Below, one piece after another: positions 1-9,181 of a stretch of DNA of 64,000 nucleotides. A program made the position numbers and the translations under genes. Under the pieces are notes generated by a model, which saw only the letters and a list, made by a program, of their open reading frames with translations, did not search any database and was not told the origin of the DNA. Source of the DNA: Bordetella genomosp. 9 (GTDB taxonomy: Bacteria; Pseudomonadota; Gammaproteobacteria; Burkholderiales; Burkholderiaceae_B); the NCBI RefSeq assembly GCF_002119725.1, contig NZ_CP021109.1:1798001-1862000 (forward strand). Reading direction: 5' to 3'. Position 1 is the stretch's first letter, and every line of letters starts with the position of its first letter.

Positions 1-548
1 GCCGGCAACACGCCCAGGAAGAAGCAGGCGCGCCAGGCATACTCGGGCGGCATGACGGCGTACATGGCGGCGTAGGCAAGGGCCGCCGCGCCCCAGCCGA
101 ACGAATAGCTGCTTGCCGTGAAGCCGGAATACTTGCCGCGGTGCGCCGGGTTGCGGATCATCTCCGTGACCAGAACCATGCACAGCGACGACTCGCCGCC
201 GAAGCCCAGGCCCTGGATGATGCGGAACACCATGAGCTGTTGCGGGCTTTGGGACAGCCCGCACATGAAACAGGCGAATGCGAACACCACGATGGTCCAG
301 CGCAGCACGCGCACGCGGCCGTAGCGGTCGGCCAGCACGCCTGCCAGGATGGCGCCGACCAGGGACGAGACGAGCGTGTAGGTGACGATGGCGCCCGCCT
401 CCGACTTGCTCATGTTCCATTGGGACAGCAAGGTCGAAATCAGGAAGGAATAGATCATGAAGTCGAAGACATCGACCGCGTGGCCCAGAAAGGCGCCGTA
501 AAACCCTTTGCGCTCCATGCGCGTCAAATCCTTGAACCAGGCAAACAT
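1..548 (-). CDS. MFS transporter, 3' end cut by window edge
   Basis: About 182 codons of a major facilitator superfamily permease read from an ATG at 548 and run off the left edge. The visible part holds roughly the first five membrane segments. It includes the family loop motif between segments 2 and 3 (GVLADRYGRVRVLR) and a glycine-rich fourth segment (GLGFGGESS). The start MFAWFKDLTRMERKGFYGAF is typical of the sialate/aromatic-acid/metabolite:H+ symporter branch, so import of an organic acid is likely but the substrate cannot be read. It lies 63 bp upstream of an amidase on the same strand and could share its transcript. Confidence 0.85.
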   Translation of the reverse strand, partial: MFAWFKDLTRMERKGFYGAFLGHAVDVFDFMIYSFLISTLLSQWNMSKSEAGAIVTYTLVSSLVGAILAGVLADRYGRVRVLRWTIVVFAFACFMCGLSQSPQQLMVFRIIQGLGFGGESSLCMVLVTEMIRNPAHRGKYSGFTASSYSFGWGAAALAYAAMYAVMPPEYAWRACFFLGVLP

Positions 549-610
549 GCTTTTCCCCTTTTCGTATCGTTGATTGAGCAAGGACGGAAATACGGTGCTT
601 GGTCGCGCGG

Positions 611-2098
611 TCAGGCGCTTCGCAGGCGGACGGGCGGTTGGAACGCGTAGCCGTTGTCTTCCAGCCATTGGGCAAAGCGCAAGGAAGTCAGATCGCGTCC
701 GAGGCCCGCGACGATCTGCACGCCCACGGGGAGTCCGCCCGCCGTGCGTCCGGCCGGCGCCACGGTCGATGGCAGGCCGCAAAGGCCGGAATGGCCGGCC
801 CAGAACAATTGGGTCGTCATCGGCTGCGCCTCGCCGTTCACGTCCAGCGTGCGTTGCCACGGCTCGCCGGTCTCGTTCAACGGGAAGGCCGCGGTGGCGG
901 CCGCCGGGCACAGCAGCACGTCATGCTCGCCGAAGAAGTCCGCCCAGGCGCGGGCAAAGCCGCGCCGCGTCTCGGCAAGCCGCAGCCAGGCCCGATGATC
1001 CAGCGCTGCGCCCACATATTGCAGGGCCGCATAGGAGTCGTCGCCAGGATCGGCATGCCGGGCGAGCGCTCGCACAGTGTCGAACGCGGCATCGCTCATG
1101 TACGTGGACGTCGCCGCGCGGAGCATCAGCACATAGGTTCGCCACAGCGCGCGCGCGTCGATGGCCGGCTTCGCGTTCCAGCTGACCCGCACGCCCATGG
1201 CCGACAAGCGGCGGCCCAGCGTCTCGATGGCGCCGGCGACATCTGCGTCGACCGGCGCGAACGGATGGGTTGGCAGAACCGCCACGCGGAACTCGCGCGG
1301 CGGCCGGTCTGGCGCGGGCCGCAGCGGCATGTGGGCAGTCGCGCCGTCGGCCCCGCCGGCAAGCACGCCGAGCAGGATTTCAAGGTCGCGTGCCGAACGC
1401 GCGATGGGGCCGGCAACATTGATGTCCGGCGCCGCGTCGGTTCCGCCGATGCCATGCCCGCGCAGCGAGATCAGCCCATGACTGCTTTTGTGGGAAAAGA
1501 CGCCGCAGTAATGGGCCGGATTGCGCAGCGAGGAACCGATGTCCGAACCGACGTCGAACAGGCTCATGCCGGTGCAGACGGCGGCGGCGCTGCCGCCCGA
1601 TGAGCCGCCCGGCGTGCGCGCCGGATCATGCGGGTTGCGGGTGGTGCCGTACAGCGCGTTGTAGCTTTGCCAATCGCGCAGGTAGACCGGCACATTTGAC
1701 TTGCCCACCAGGATCGCGCCCGCCTGCCGCAGCCGCCGCACCACATCGGAATCTTCGGAGACACGGCGGCCGGCATGGGCGGGGTCGCCGCACGTCGTGG
1801 GCCAGCCCGCGACGTCGAAGCTTTCCTTTATGGAAAAGGGGATGCCGTGCAGCGGACTCGGGAGGGCGCCGTCACGGCGTGCCGCATCGGCGCGCCGTGC
1901 CTCGATCCTGGCCGCGTCATAGTCGTGGACGGGCAGGGCGTTGATGGCGGGGTGGTTTTCCAGAAAGGCAGCGTGGCAAGCGTCCACCAGCGCCTCGGCC
2001 GTGATTTCGCCGTCGCGAAGCGCCTGCAGGCATCGCCACAGAGGCATATAGCGCAAGCCGGACGCGGCGGATGCCGCTGTGTCGATGGGACGATCCAC
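611..2098 (-). CDS. Amidase (amidase-signature family)
   Basis: The 495-residue protein belongs to the amidase-signature hydrolases, which cleave amides through a Ser-cisSer-Lys triad. The pieces are visible: the lysine in SIKESFDV (about residue 91), the serine-rich GGSSGGSAAAV (about 164-174) and the nucleophile region GSDIGSSLRNP (about 185-195). Length is normal for the family. There is no signal peptide, so it should be cytoplasmic. The substrate is unknown; GatA is unlikely because no gatB or gatC is adjacent. It lies immediately upstream of the cut MFS gene on the same strand, which suggests uptake followed by amide hydrolysis. Confidence 0.88.
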   Translation of the reverse strand: MDRPIDTAASAASGLRYMPLWRCLQALRDGEITAEALVDACHAAFLENHPAINALPVHDYDAARIEARRADAARRDGALPSPLHGIPFSIKESFDVAGWPTTCGDPAHAGRRVSEDSDVVRRLRQAGAILVGKSNVPVYLRDWQSYNALYGTTRNPHDPARTPGGSSGGSAAAVCTGMSLFDVGSDIGSSLRNPAHYCGVFSHKSSHGLISLRGHGIGGTDAAPDINVAGPIARSARDLEILLGVLAGGADGATAHMPLRPAPDRPPREFRVAVLPTHPFAPVDADVAGAIETLGRRLSAMGVRVSWNAKPAIDARALWRTYVLMLRAATSTYMSDAAFDTVRALARHADPGDDSYAALQYVGAALDHRAWLRLAETRRGFARAWADFFGEHDVLLCPAAATAAFPLNETGEPWQRTLDVNGEAQPMTTQLFWAGHSGLCGLPSTVAPAGRTAGGLPVGVQIVAGLGRDLTSLRFAQWLEDNGYAFQPPVRLRSA

Positions 2099-2406
2099 TG
2101 CTCCTCCTGAGGGCCCGACGGAACCGTACTTTGTATACTATATTCGCGTAGCGGCGCAGGAAATCCGGGTTGTCCCGATCGAGGGTAAGTCCGGGGTATG
2201 GACGTTGATCCGGCGGAAGCGGGAAGGCAGGAGAACGGGAAAGAGAAGAGGGACGAGGGGCGATGGCGCGGTCGCGCGACAGCGACGTGCATGCCCTACG
2301 GCGCCGCAAAACATTGCGCCCGCCGGAAGGGCGGGCGCAACGGACGTTTTTCGTCGGATCGCGAAGACTCTTTGCCGCGTGCGAATGAACGCGACCGGCC
2401 TGGAAG
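2099..2406. other. Intergenic region between amidase and argF
   Basis: This 308-bp gap contains the argF-side terminator hairpin (2314-2340) and presumably the amidase promoter. No coding sequence in it is credible. Confidence 0.5.
2314..2340 (-). terminator. Terminator hairpin downstream of argF
   Basis: A perfect 11-bp GC-rich stem (TTGCGCCCGCC / GGCGGGCGCAA) closes a 5-nt loop. On the minus strand it is followed by TGTTTTG, and on the plus strand by CGGACGTTTTT. It fits a rho-independent terminator for argF and may work in both directions. Confidence 0.75.
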
Positions 2407-3348
2407 TCAGGACAGCCGGCCCAGAAGCAGGAATTCCATCAGGGCTTTCTGGACGTGCAGCCGGTTTTCCGCCTCGTCCCAAACCACGCTTTGCGGCCCA
2501 TCGATGACCTCGCCGGTGACTTCTTCACCGCGGTGCGCCGGCAGGCAATGCATGAATACGGCATCGGGCGAAGCCACGGCCATCATGTCGGCATCGACGC
2601 ACCAGTCGGCGAATGCCGCGCGGCGTTGCTCGTTTTCCGCTTCATATCCCATGCTGGTCCACACATCGGTCGTCACCAGATGCGCGCCGCGGCAGGCCTC
2701 CATCGGGTCCCTGAACTGCCGCAGCACGCCGTCGGGCGGCGTGCCGATGCGCGCCGGGTCCAGCTCATAGCCGGACGGCGTCGAGACGTGCAGCGTGAAC
2801 CCAAGCATCTCTGCCGCCTGGAGCCAGGTGTACGACATATTGTTCGCATCCCCGACCCAGGCCACCGTCTTGCCGGCGATCGGCCCGCGGTGTTCCACAT
2901 AGGTGAAGATGTCGGCCAGGATCTGGCAAGGGTGGAATTCGTTGGTCAGGCCGTTGATGACCGGCACGCGTGAATGCGCGGCGAAGCGTTCGATGCGCGT
3001 CTGCTCGAACGTGCGGATCATGACGATATCGACCATGCGCGAGATGACGCGAGCGGTATCCTCGATGGGCTCGGCGCGGCCCAGCTGGGAGTCGTTGGAC
3101 GTCAGGTTGATGACCGATCCGCCCATCTGGTACATGCCCGCTTCGAACGAAACGCGTGTACGCGTGCTCGCTTTTTCGAAGACCATCGCCAAGGTGCGAT
3201 CGTGCAGGGTCATGTGCGGCTCGTAGCGTTTGAACTTGTCCTTTATCAGGCGTGCGCGATCCAGCACGTAGGCGATTTCAGCCGCAGAGAAATCCCGGAA
3301 TTGCAGAAAATGCCGCAAGGGGCCATTTGGAGTGCTTGCTGTTGTCAT
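2407..3348 (-). CDS. argF: Ornithine carbamoyltransferase
   Basis: The 313-residue enzyme transfers a carbamoyl group from carbamoyl phosphate to ornithine, giving citrulline in arginine biosynthesis. The carbamoyl-phosphate loop STRTRVSFE lies near residue 60, the HPCQ motif near 139, and the ornithine-side HCLP motif near 268 (MHCLPAHRGEEV). Length and order are normal for anabolic OTCase. It is transcribed alone toward a strong hairpin and faces away from the DUF3579 gene. No other arginine gene is nearby. Confidence 0.96.
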   Translation of the reverse strand: MTTASTPNGPLRHFLQFRDFSAAEIAYVLDRARLIKDKFKRYEPHMTLHDRTLAMVFEKASTRTRVSFEAGMYQMGGSVINLTSNDSQLGRAEPIEDTARVISRMVDIVMIRTFEQTRIERFAAHSRVPVINGLTNEFHPCQILADIFTYVEHRGPIAGKTVAWVGDANNMSYTWLQAAEMLGFTLHVSTPSGYELDPARIGTPPDGVLRQFRDPMEACRGAHLVTTDVWTSMGYEAENEQRRAAFADWCVDADMMAVASPDAVFMHCLPAHRGEEVTGEVIDGPQSVVWDEAENRLHVQKALMEFLLLGRLS

Positions 3349-3615
3349 GGTCAGTCTGCAAATCGTTGGTCCGGCCCGCTGGAGAGGGGCGGGCGGGGCG
3401 CCTCATTATGCCTGTACTTTGCGAACGCGTCCTTTATGCCGGGGTTCGCTGCAAATGCCAGCGTAAAGGCCTCAGTTCGACCGCGAGGGCGCGCGCCGAA
3501 TACAATCCGTAAGCTTCAATCATATACAATCGGCGCCGCGGCACGAGTCCTGCGGCCACGTCCCTGACGGCGCAGCGAGCGCTCGTCGCCGATAGCAGAA
3601 CCAACGGTATTCCGC

Positions 3616-3912
3616 GTGCGACAACTCGTTATTCTCGGTGTTACGGAAGATGGACGGCGCTTTCGCCCCAGCGATTGGGCCGAGCGGCTCGCTGGCGTCA
3701 TGGCGCAATTCCGGCCGCCGGGCAGCGCGCCGAGCACGCGCGGGCTGTACTACTCGCCCTATGTGATGCCGGTCATCATCGATGGCGAACGCAGTGTGGT
3801 GGTCGATGAACGCCTGCGCGAACTCGAGCCTCTCGCATGGAAGTTCGTCGTCGATTTCGCCAAAGATAATCGCCTGAAGACCCAGGAAAGGGAAATCGCC
3901 CATCCTCTGTAG
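3616..3912 (+). CDS. DUF3579 family protein
   Basis: This 98-residue basic protein matches the DUF3579 type found in betaproteobacteria. The signature region is RPSDWAERLAGVMAQF, followed by a segment on serine, proline and tyrosine (STRGLYYSPYVMPV). Its function is not known to me. The first usable start is GTG at 3616 and no upstream in-frame ATG exists before a stop, so the N-terminus is not certain. It is divergent from argF with 267 bp between them, and convergent with the hydroxyacid dehydrogenase. Confidence 0.8.
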   Translation: MRQLVILGVTEDGRRFRPSDWAERLAGVMAQFRPPGSAPSTRGLYYSPYVMPVIIDGERSVVVDERLRELEPLAWKFVVDFAKDNRLKTQEREIAHPL

Positions 3913-3941
3913 ATGGGCGACGGTTTATCGCAATCGGGGGC

Positions 3942-4901
3942 TTATTCCACGACCGGCGTCAGTACCTTCCCGGTTTTCAAGAAAGCCTCCAGATTCGCCA
4001 GCATCAGGTTTTCCATCTCGAGGCGCGTTTCCAGCGTCGCGCTGCCGATATGGGGCAGCAGCACCACATTGTCGTTTGCCTTGAGCGCGTCGGGCACCTT
4101 CGGTTCATGTTCGAAAACGTCCAAGGCGGCATTGCCCAATTTGCCGGTCTGCAAGGCTTCGACCAAGGCGTTCTCGTCGATGACGGGGCCACGCGCGATG
4201 TTCACGATGGTGCCCTTGGGCCCCAGCGCTTCGATCACTTCCTTCGAAATCAGATGGAAGGTGCTGGGGCCGCCGACCGTCGCGACCACGAGAAAATCGG
4301 CCCACGCCGCCAGGTCGCGCAGCGACGCTTCATACGTGTAAGGGACGTCATCGCGACGGCGGCGGCCGTGGTAACGGACCTCCATATCGAACCCGCTGCC
4401 CCGCTTTGCGATGGCTTGGCCGATGCGGCCCAGGCCCACGATACCCAGCTTCTTGCCGCTGACACGGCTGCCAAGCGGGATGCTGCCGTGGACCTGCCCC
4501 CAGCCGCCGGTGCGCACGAAACGGTCGCCATAAGCGATGCGGCGGGCGGCGGCGAGGATCAGACCCCACGCCAGATCGGCAACGCAGTCGGTCAGAACGT
4601 CGGGTGTATTGCTGACCTGTATCCCACGGCGCTGGGCCGCTTTGACGTCGATGGTCTCGTAGCCGACGCCCCAGCTGCAAATGGCCTTGAGGTCGGGCAG
4701 CGCATCGATGATCTCTGCAGTGCATCCCATGCTGGCCGACGTCACAAGCACGTCGACCCCTTTGCCGTGCTCGGCCAGGGCGGCCTTCCGGTCGGGATAC
4801 TTCCAGAGCTCGACGACATCGTAGTCCCGCGCCAGGCGGTCGTTCGCGGTGGGGGATCCGGCGTAGGAGCCGACCTGGATGATGCGGTGCTTGGCGGTCA
4901 T
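3942..4901 (-). CDS. D-isomer-specific 2-hydroxyacid dehydrogenase
   Basis: The 319-residue NAD(P)-dependent enzyme reduces or oxidises 2-hydroxyacids. It shows the Rossmann motif GIVGLGRIGQAIA, the conserved arginine in NIARGPVIDE that binds the substrate carboxylate, and the catalytic histidine in LPHIGSATLETR. It resembles the hydroxypyruvate/glyoxylate reductase branch, but the substrate is not certain. It is the distal gene of the minus-strand arm of the catabolic cluster, 39 bp after the binding-protein gene, so both are probably read from the operator-bearing region at 5913-6166. Confidence 0.9.
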   Translation of the reverse strand: MTAKHRIIQVGSYAGSPTANDRLARDYDVVELWKYPDRKAALAEHGKGVDVLVTSASMGCTAEIIDALPDLKAICSWGVGYETIDVKAAQRRGIQVSNTPDVLTDCVADLAWGLILAAARRIAYGDRFVRTGGWGQVHGSIPLGSRVSGKKLGIVGLGRIGQAIAKRGSGFDMEVRYHGRRRRDDVPYTYEASLRDLAAWADFLVVATVGGPSTFHLISKEVIEALGPKGTIVNIARGPVIDENALVEALQTGKLGNAALDVFEHEPKVPDALKANDNVVLLPHIGSATLETRLEMENLMLANLEAFLKTGKVLTPVVE

Positions 4902-4940
4902 GTCGTCTGTCGTTCAGGAGTTCCGGAGAGCGCGGTTATG

Positions 4941-5912
4941 CTACTCCAACTTGATGTTGGCCTTGGAGATCACGTCCTTCCAGCGGTTGACCTCCTGTTG
5001 CTGGAATGCCGTGAATTTTTCCGGGCTGTCGGCCACCACTTCAAAACCCAGGCCATTCAGCGTCTTCTCGACCGCGGGGTCACGCAGCGTCTTGCGCAAT
5101 GCGTCCGAAAGCGACGTCACGATGTCCTGCGGCGTCGCGGCGGGCACGGCGAAGCCCTGCCAGGAGTACACCACCATATCGCTGACGCCGGCTTCCTTCA
5201 TCGTCGGTACATTGGGCAGGTCCGGGATGCGCTGTTCGCCCGTCGTCGCCAGCGCCTTCAGTTTGCCTGCCTTGATGTGGGTCAGCACGGCGCCAAGGTT
5301 CTGGAAAGACACGTTGACCTGGCTGCCCATGAGGTCGCTGATCGCCGCCGCGCCGCCGCGGTAGGGGACGTCAACGCCGGTGGTGCCCGTCTTCTGGCGG
5401 AACAGCACGGCCGATAAATGATCGGACGAACCGGTGCCGGACGAGGCATAGGACACCGCGCCAGGGTTTTTCTTGGCGTATGAGATGAGCTCTTCGACGT
5501 TGTTGGCGGGGAAGGTGGGGGCCGCCACCAGCACATTCGGGTTGCGCACCGCCATGGTCAGGTACTTGAAGTCCTTGCTGGGGTTATAGGACAAGTCCTT
5601 GTACAGCGCCTGGTTGATGGCGAAAGTGCCGATGGAGCCGACCATCATCGTGTAGCCATCCGGCGTCGAGCGCGCCAGCGCCTGCGCCCCGATGGCGCCG
5701 TTGGCCCCGGGTTTGTTCTCCACGACGAATGTCTGACCAAAGATCTTGTTCAAGCCTGGCAAAACGGCACGCGCTGTGATGTCGGAGGAACCGCCAGGGA
5801 CGAACGGGACGATCACCGTAACCGGTTTGTCGGGATATTTGGCAAGGGCGGGCGCGGCGACGCCCAGTGCGAAGGCCGCGGCGAGCGCGAAGGCGCGAAT
5901 CGGACCGGTCAT
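4941..5912 (-). CDS. Bug-type tripartite tricarboxylate transporter binding protein
   Basis: The 323-residue periplasmic protein begins with a clear signal peptide (MTGPIRAFALAAAFALGV, cleavage near ALAKYP). It continues with the Bug/TctC core KPVTVIVPFVPGGSSD and the TPDGYTMMVG segment. Bug proteins bind small carboxylates. No TctA or TctB membrane subunit is adjacent; such orphans are very common in Bordetella-type genomes. Its place beside a hydroxyacid dehydrogenase and opposite two lyases suggests that it binds the acid degraded by this cluster. Confidence 0.92.
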   Translation of the reverse strand: MTGPIRAFALAAAFALGVAAPALAKYPDKPVTVIVPFVPGGSSDITARAVLPGLNKIFGQTFVVENKPGANGAIGAQALARSTPDGYTMMVGSIGTFAINQALYKDLSYNPSKDFKYLTMAVRNPNVLVAAPTFPANNVEELISYAKKNPGAVSYASSGTGSSDHLSAVLFRQKTGTTGVDVPYRGGAAAISDLMGSQVNVSFQNLGAVLTHIKAGKLKALATTGEQRIPDLPNVPTMKEAGVSDMVVYSWQGFAVPAATPQDIVTSLSDALRKTLRDPAVEKTLNGLGFEVVADSPEKFTAFQQQEVNRWKDVISKANIKLE

Positions 5913-5978
5913 TTTTGTCTCCTGTTGTCAGGGGCGCGCCTGAGTGCAGGGATCCCCGCGCGCTTGTCCTGTTGTAGG

Positions 5979-6077
5979 TTGTCGGACTACGTGCTTGTTA
6001 GACAACTATATGGATTGAGTGTAGATATGTCAACCAAGTATACTTGTCAGCATTCTGTTCGCGCTTGTCCGACAAGC
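5979..6077. promoter_or_regulatory. Three FadR-type GntR operator sites in the divergent promoter region
   Basis: Three 11-mers fit the FadR-subfamily pattern TNGTNNNACNA: TTGTCGGACTA at 5979-5989, TTGTTAGACAA at 5995-6005 and TTGTCCGACAA at 6065-6075. The last sits in a 15-bp odd-centred palindrome at 6063-6077. They lie between the divergent binding-protein and lyase genes, and the cluster encodes a FadR-type regulator at 7189-7974. Autoregulated control of both arms is inferred. Confidence 0.7.
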
Positions 6078-6166
6078 TGCTTGCAGCGCCGTGCTCGCGA
6101 TCGCACCGGTGCGCCGTCGCAACCCGCCAACGCCGACCCGCCAACCCCTCTACCCAGGAGCTCCCC

Positions 6167-7096
6167 ATGAAAACCACGCTTGTTACCGTGGACGATCTAG
6201 GCCGTTCGGTCATCGCGGTGCCGCCGCTGGCCCGTCACGCAGATCTGACGCTCAATTCCCAGGCCAATGCCGCGCTTCTGCGGCATCTTGAGCAGGGCGG
6301 GGTGCGCAGCGTGATGTATGGCGGCAATGCAAACTTCTACAACCTTGCCGTCAGCGAATACGCCCGGGTGCTGGACTTCCTTGCCGAACACGCAGGCGCC
6401 GACACCTGGGTGCTGCCATCGGCCGGTCCGGATTATGGGAAATTGATGGACCAGGCCGCGGTCCTCAAGTCGCGGGCTTTCCCGGCAGCCATGCTGCTTC
6501 CGATGTCCTTTCCGTTCACGGACGCGGGCCTGGCCGACGGCATCCGCCGCTTCAGCGACGCCATCTCGCGTCAGGTCGTGATCTACATCAAGGCTGCGAA
6601 CTACATCGCGCCATCCACCTTGGCGCGCTTGGTCGAGGAAGGGCGCATTGCCGCAGTCAAATACGCCGTGGTGCGTGAAGATCCGTCCCAGGACGCCTAC
6701 CTGTCCGCCCTGCTCAAGGAAGTCGACGCGCGCCTCATGGTCAGCGGTATCGGCGAACGGCCGGCCATCGTTCATTTCCGGCAGTTCGGCCTGCAAAGCT
6801 TCACTTCCGGTTCGGTTTGCGTGGCGCCGCGCGGGTCGATGCAATTGCTTCGTCTGCTGCAGGCTGGCAGGGTACATGAGGCGGAAGCGGTGCGCGCTGC
6901 CTACATGCCGCTGGAGGATTGCCGGGACAGCATCAGCCCCATCCGGGTGCTGCACGATGCGGTGACACTGGCCGGCGTTGCCGATATGGGGCCCATGCTG
7001 CCCCTGTTGTCCGGGCTGACCCCAGCCGAACGGGAACAGGTGGCGCCGGTCGCGCGCGCCTTGTTCGAACGCGACCGGGAATTCGCGGCGGCATAG
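6167..7096 (+). CDS. Dihydrodipicolinate synthase-family lyase/aldolase
   Basis: The 309-residue protein is a DapA-superfamily (class I aldolase, TIM-barrel) enzyme. The start at 6167 is chosen because CAGGAG sits 7 nt upstream; a longer frame from 6044 has no support. The Schiff-base lysine is in IAAVKYAVV and the helper tyrosine in VVIYIK. The usual GTTGE loop is replaced by MYGGNANFY, and no YNVP motif or DapA-type arginine follows, so it is not dihydrodipicolinate synthase. A pyruvate-type 2-keto acid aldolase or dehydratase on a catabolic intermediate is likely. It leads the plus-strand arm of the cluster. Confidence 0.85.
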   Translation: MKTTLVTVDDLGRSVIAVPPLARHADLTLNSQANAALLRHLEQGGVRSVMYGGNANFYNLAVSEYARVLDFLAEHAGADTWVLPSAGPDYGKLMDQAAVLKSRAFPAAMLLPMSFPFTDAGLADGIRRFSDAISRQVVIYIKAANYIAPSTLARLVEEGRIAAVKYAVVREDPSQDAYLSALLKEVDARLMVSGIGERPAIVHFRQFGLQSFTSGSVCVAPRGSMQLLRLLQAGRVHEAEAVRAAYMPLEDCRDSISPIRVLHDAVTLAGVADMGPMLPLLSGLTPAEREQVAPVARALFERDREFAAA

Positions 7097-7188
7097 CGTC
7101 AAGGCGTTGCCTGGGGACTTGCCGCGGCGCGCTTCGGCTGCGCCGCCTCGATGACGTACGATTAGGGCTCGATTCGAAGGAGAGCGAT

Positions 7189-7974
7189 TTGTCCAGCAAG
7201 CACCGTGCGTCGGACCTGCCCCACGAAGGCCGGACGGCCGAAGCGACCGTGGCAAACGGAGAGAGCGCCCGCACGCTGGACCGCAGTCAGCGCGTGCGAT
7301 TGGGGGACCAGCTGTACGGGCAGATTTTCGACCGCATTGCGTCGGGCGAGCTCAATGTCGGCGACAAGCTGCCCTCGGAGCACGAGATCTGTGAACAGTT
7401 CGGCGTTTCGCGTCCCGTTGTGCGAGAGGCTCTGCTGCGGCTGCGCGCCGATGGCCTGGTCAGCGCCTACCAGGGCTTGGGAACCTTCGTCATTCATCAG
7501 CCGGCCCCGCGCCTGAAAACGTTTGGCGACGTGCAGAACGTCGGGGCGTACCTGCGTGCGCAGGAGGTGCGGCTGGCGCTGGAAGGGGAGGCGGCGCGGC
7601 TGGCCGCGATGCGACGTACCGACGAACAATTGAAGAAGATCGTCGAGGCGCACCAGGCCTTTGCCGAGGCGCTGGCGCAGGGCAGGGTGTCCGCGGAGGC
7701 GGATCTGGCTTTTCACGCAAGCATCGCCGAGGCCAGCGGCAACGACTTCTTCCTTGGCGTGCTGGAAACCATCCATGAGTCCATACACGGCTTCATGCGG
7801 CTTTCGCTGAACTTGACGCGCACAGGATCGAAGCAGCGCGCCGAACGGGTCATGGACGAACACGCGAGCATCCTGGCCGCCATCCGCGAACAGGATGGCG
7901 AGCGGGCGCGCACGACCATGCAATTTCATCTGGGGCAGGCGCGGTATCGGCTGGTCGATCGCGAACGCGACTGA
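7189..7974 (+). CDS. GntR-family transcriptional regulator, FadR subfamily
   Basis: The 261-residue regulator has an N-terminal winged helix (about residues 40-105: GDKLPSEHEICEQFGVSR, then PVVREALLRLRADGLV) and a C-terminal all-helical FCD ligand domain (about 115-250). The conserved metal/ligand histidines are visible in DLAFHASIAEASGN and RVMDEHASIL. It starts at TTG 7189, with AAGGAG 6 nt upstream; no ATG in frame is as well placed. It lies within the plus-strand arm and is the obvious candidate to bind the three TNGTNNNACNA sites at 5979-6077, with a pathway acid as inducer. Confidence 0.92.
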   Translation: MSSKHRASDLPHEGRTAEATVANGESARTLDRSQRVRLGDQLYGQIFDRIASGELNVGDKLPSEHEICEQFGVSRPVVREALLRLRADGLVSAYQGLGTFVIHQPAPRLKTFGDVQNVGAYLRAQEVRLALEGEAARLAAMRRTDEQLKKIVEAHQAFAEALAQGRVSAEADLAFHASIAEASGNDFFLGVLETIHESIHGFMRLSLNLTRTGSKQRAERVMDEHASILAAIREQDGERARTTMQFHLGQARYRLVDRERD

Positions 7975-8026
7975 TTCGCGGCCTTTTGCGCCCCAAGAAC
8001 GCGGCCCACAAAACAGGAGACATGCA

Positions 8027-9151
8027 GTGGCAAGCAACGGAACATCCACCTTCAATGCATCGCCCGAATCCGTGCGCGAGCAGATTCTGCGGGTGCTGAG
8101 TGCGTGGGGCATGCAGCCGGACCTGGCCGGCACGGCCGCCGATCTGATGGCCGAAACCGATCTGCTCGGCATCGATTCGCATGGGATTTCCATGCTGCCC
8201 AGTTACGAGCAAAAAGTGCTGGCCGGGACGCTGGCCATCGCCGCGCGTCCCCGTGTGGTACGCGACAGCACGGCCTCGGCGTTGCTGGACGGCATGGGCG
8301 GCCTAGGCTATCCCGCGGCCGAGCAAGCCATGCGCATGGCAGTGGACAAAGCGCTCGAGCACGGGGTTGGCGCGGTCGCGGTACGCAATTCCCACCACTT
8401 CGGCGCTGCGGGGGTTTACGCCCGCATCGCCGTCCGCCGCGGCGTCGTCGGGCTGGTGACCAGCAGCGCCAATGGCGTCATCATGGTTCCGACCCATGCG
8501 GCCATGCCGATGCTGGGCACCAATCCCATCGCTTTCGCCGCGCCGGCGGCGCGCAACGAACCCTTCGTTCTGGATATGGCGACCACCACCGTCGCGGCCA
8601 ATAAGGTGAAGGTATACGACTTCCATCGCAAGCCGCTGCCGCCAGGCTGGGCGGTGGACGAACGTGGCGAGCCGGTTACCGACGCCGCGCAGGCCATGAC
8701 ATATATCTTCGATCGTCCAGAAGGGGGCTTGACGCCGCTGGGCGGCACTCCGGCCATGAGCAGCCACAAAGGCTATGGGCTCGCCATGATGGCGCAGATA
8801 TTGGGATCCACCCTGAACGGCAGCGGTTTCGCCGCCGTGCATGCCAAGCGGCGGCAGCCCGGCGATCCCGACAATATCGGCCATTTCTTTCTTGCCTTGA
8901 ATCCGGACGCGTTCCGCGACGCGGGCTCCTTCGAGGCCGATCTGGACGAGATGATCGACGCCATGCATGAAGCGCCTCGCGCGCAGCCGGACGTGCCGGT
9001 GCAGGTGGCCGGCGAACCGGAAGCGCGGGAGCGGGCCCGCCGGGAACGCGAAGGCATCCCTATCCCAGCGGCGCTGGAAATGCGTCTGCGCGAGATATGC
9101 GAACGCTGCCGCGCCGACTTCGTACTTGCGCCCATGGCTGCCAAAGCCTGA
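8027..9151 (+). CDS. Ldh_2-family malate/L-lactate-type dehydrogenase
   Basis: The 374-residue NAD(P)-dependent oxidoreductase belongs to the malate/lactate/ureidoglycolate dehydrogenase family, which is unrelated to classical LDH. Diagnostic parts are the ETDLLGIDSHGISML segment near the N-terminus, the histidine pair in VRNSHHFGAAGVYA and the KGYGLAMMAQILG helix. GTG 8027 is the likely start because AGGAGA lies 6 nt upstream; an ATG at 8022 is out of frame. It follows the regulator by 52 bp and precedes the aldolase by 30 bp. It probably oxidises or reduces a 2-hydroxy/2-keto acid in the same pathway. Confidence 0.92.
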   Translation: MASNGTSTFNASPESVREQILRVLSAWGMQPDLAGTAADLMAETDLLGIDSHGISMLPSYEQKVLAGTLAIAARPRVVRDSTASALLDGMGGLGYPAAEQAMRMAVDKALEHGVGAVAVRNSHHFGAAGVYARIAVRRGVVGLVTSSANGVIMVPTHAAMPMLGTNPIAFAAPAARNEPFVLDMATTTVAANKVKVYDFHRKPLPPGWAVDERGEPVTDAAQAMTYIFDRPEGGLTPLGGTPAMSSHKGYGLAMMAQILGSTLNGSGFAAVHAKRRQPGDPDNIGHFFLALNPDAFRDAGSFEADLDEMIDAMHEAPRAQPDVPVQVAGEPEARERARREREGIPIPAALEMRLREICERCRADFVLAPMAAKA

Positions 9152-9181
9152 TCCCGCTCACCCACAGATAGGATCACGACG

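Noticed and set aside
4941..5912. Part of a complete tripartite tricarboxylate transporter
   Set aside because: No large or small membrane subunit lies within reach; orphan Bug proteins are normal in this kind of genome.
6044..6166. N-terminal extension of the DapA-like gene
   Set aside because: It would cover the operator palindrome at 6063-6077; the ATG at 6167 has a good ribosome site.
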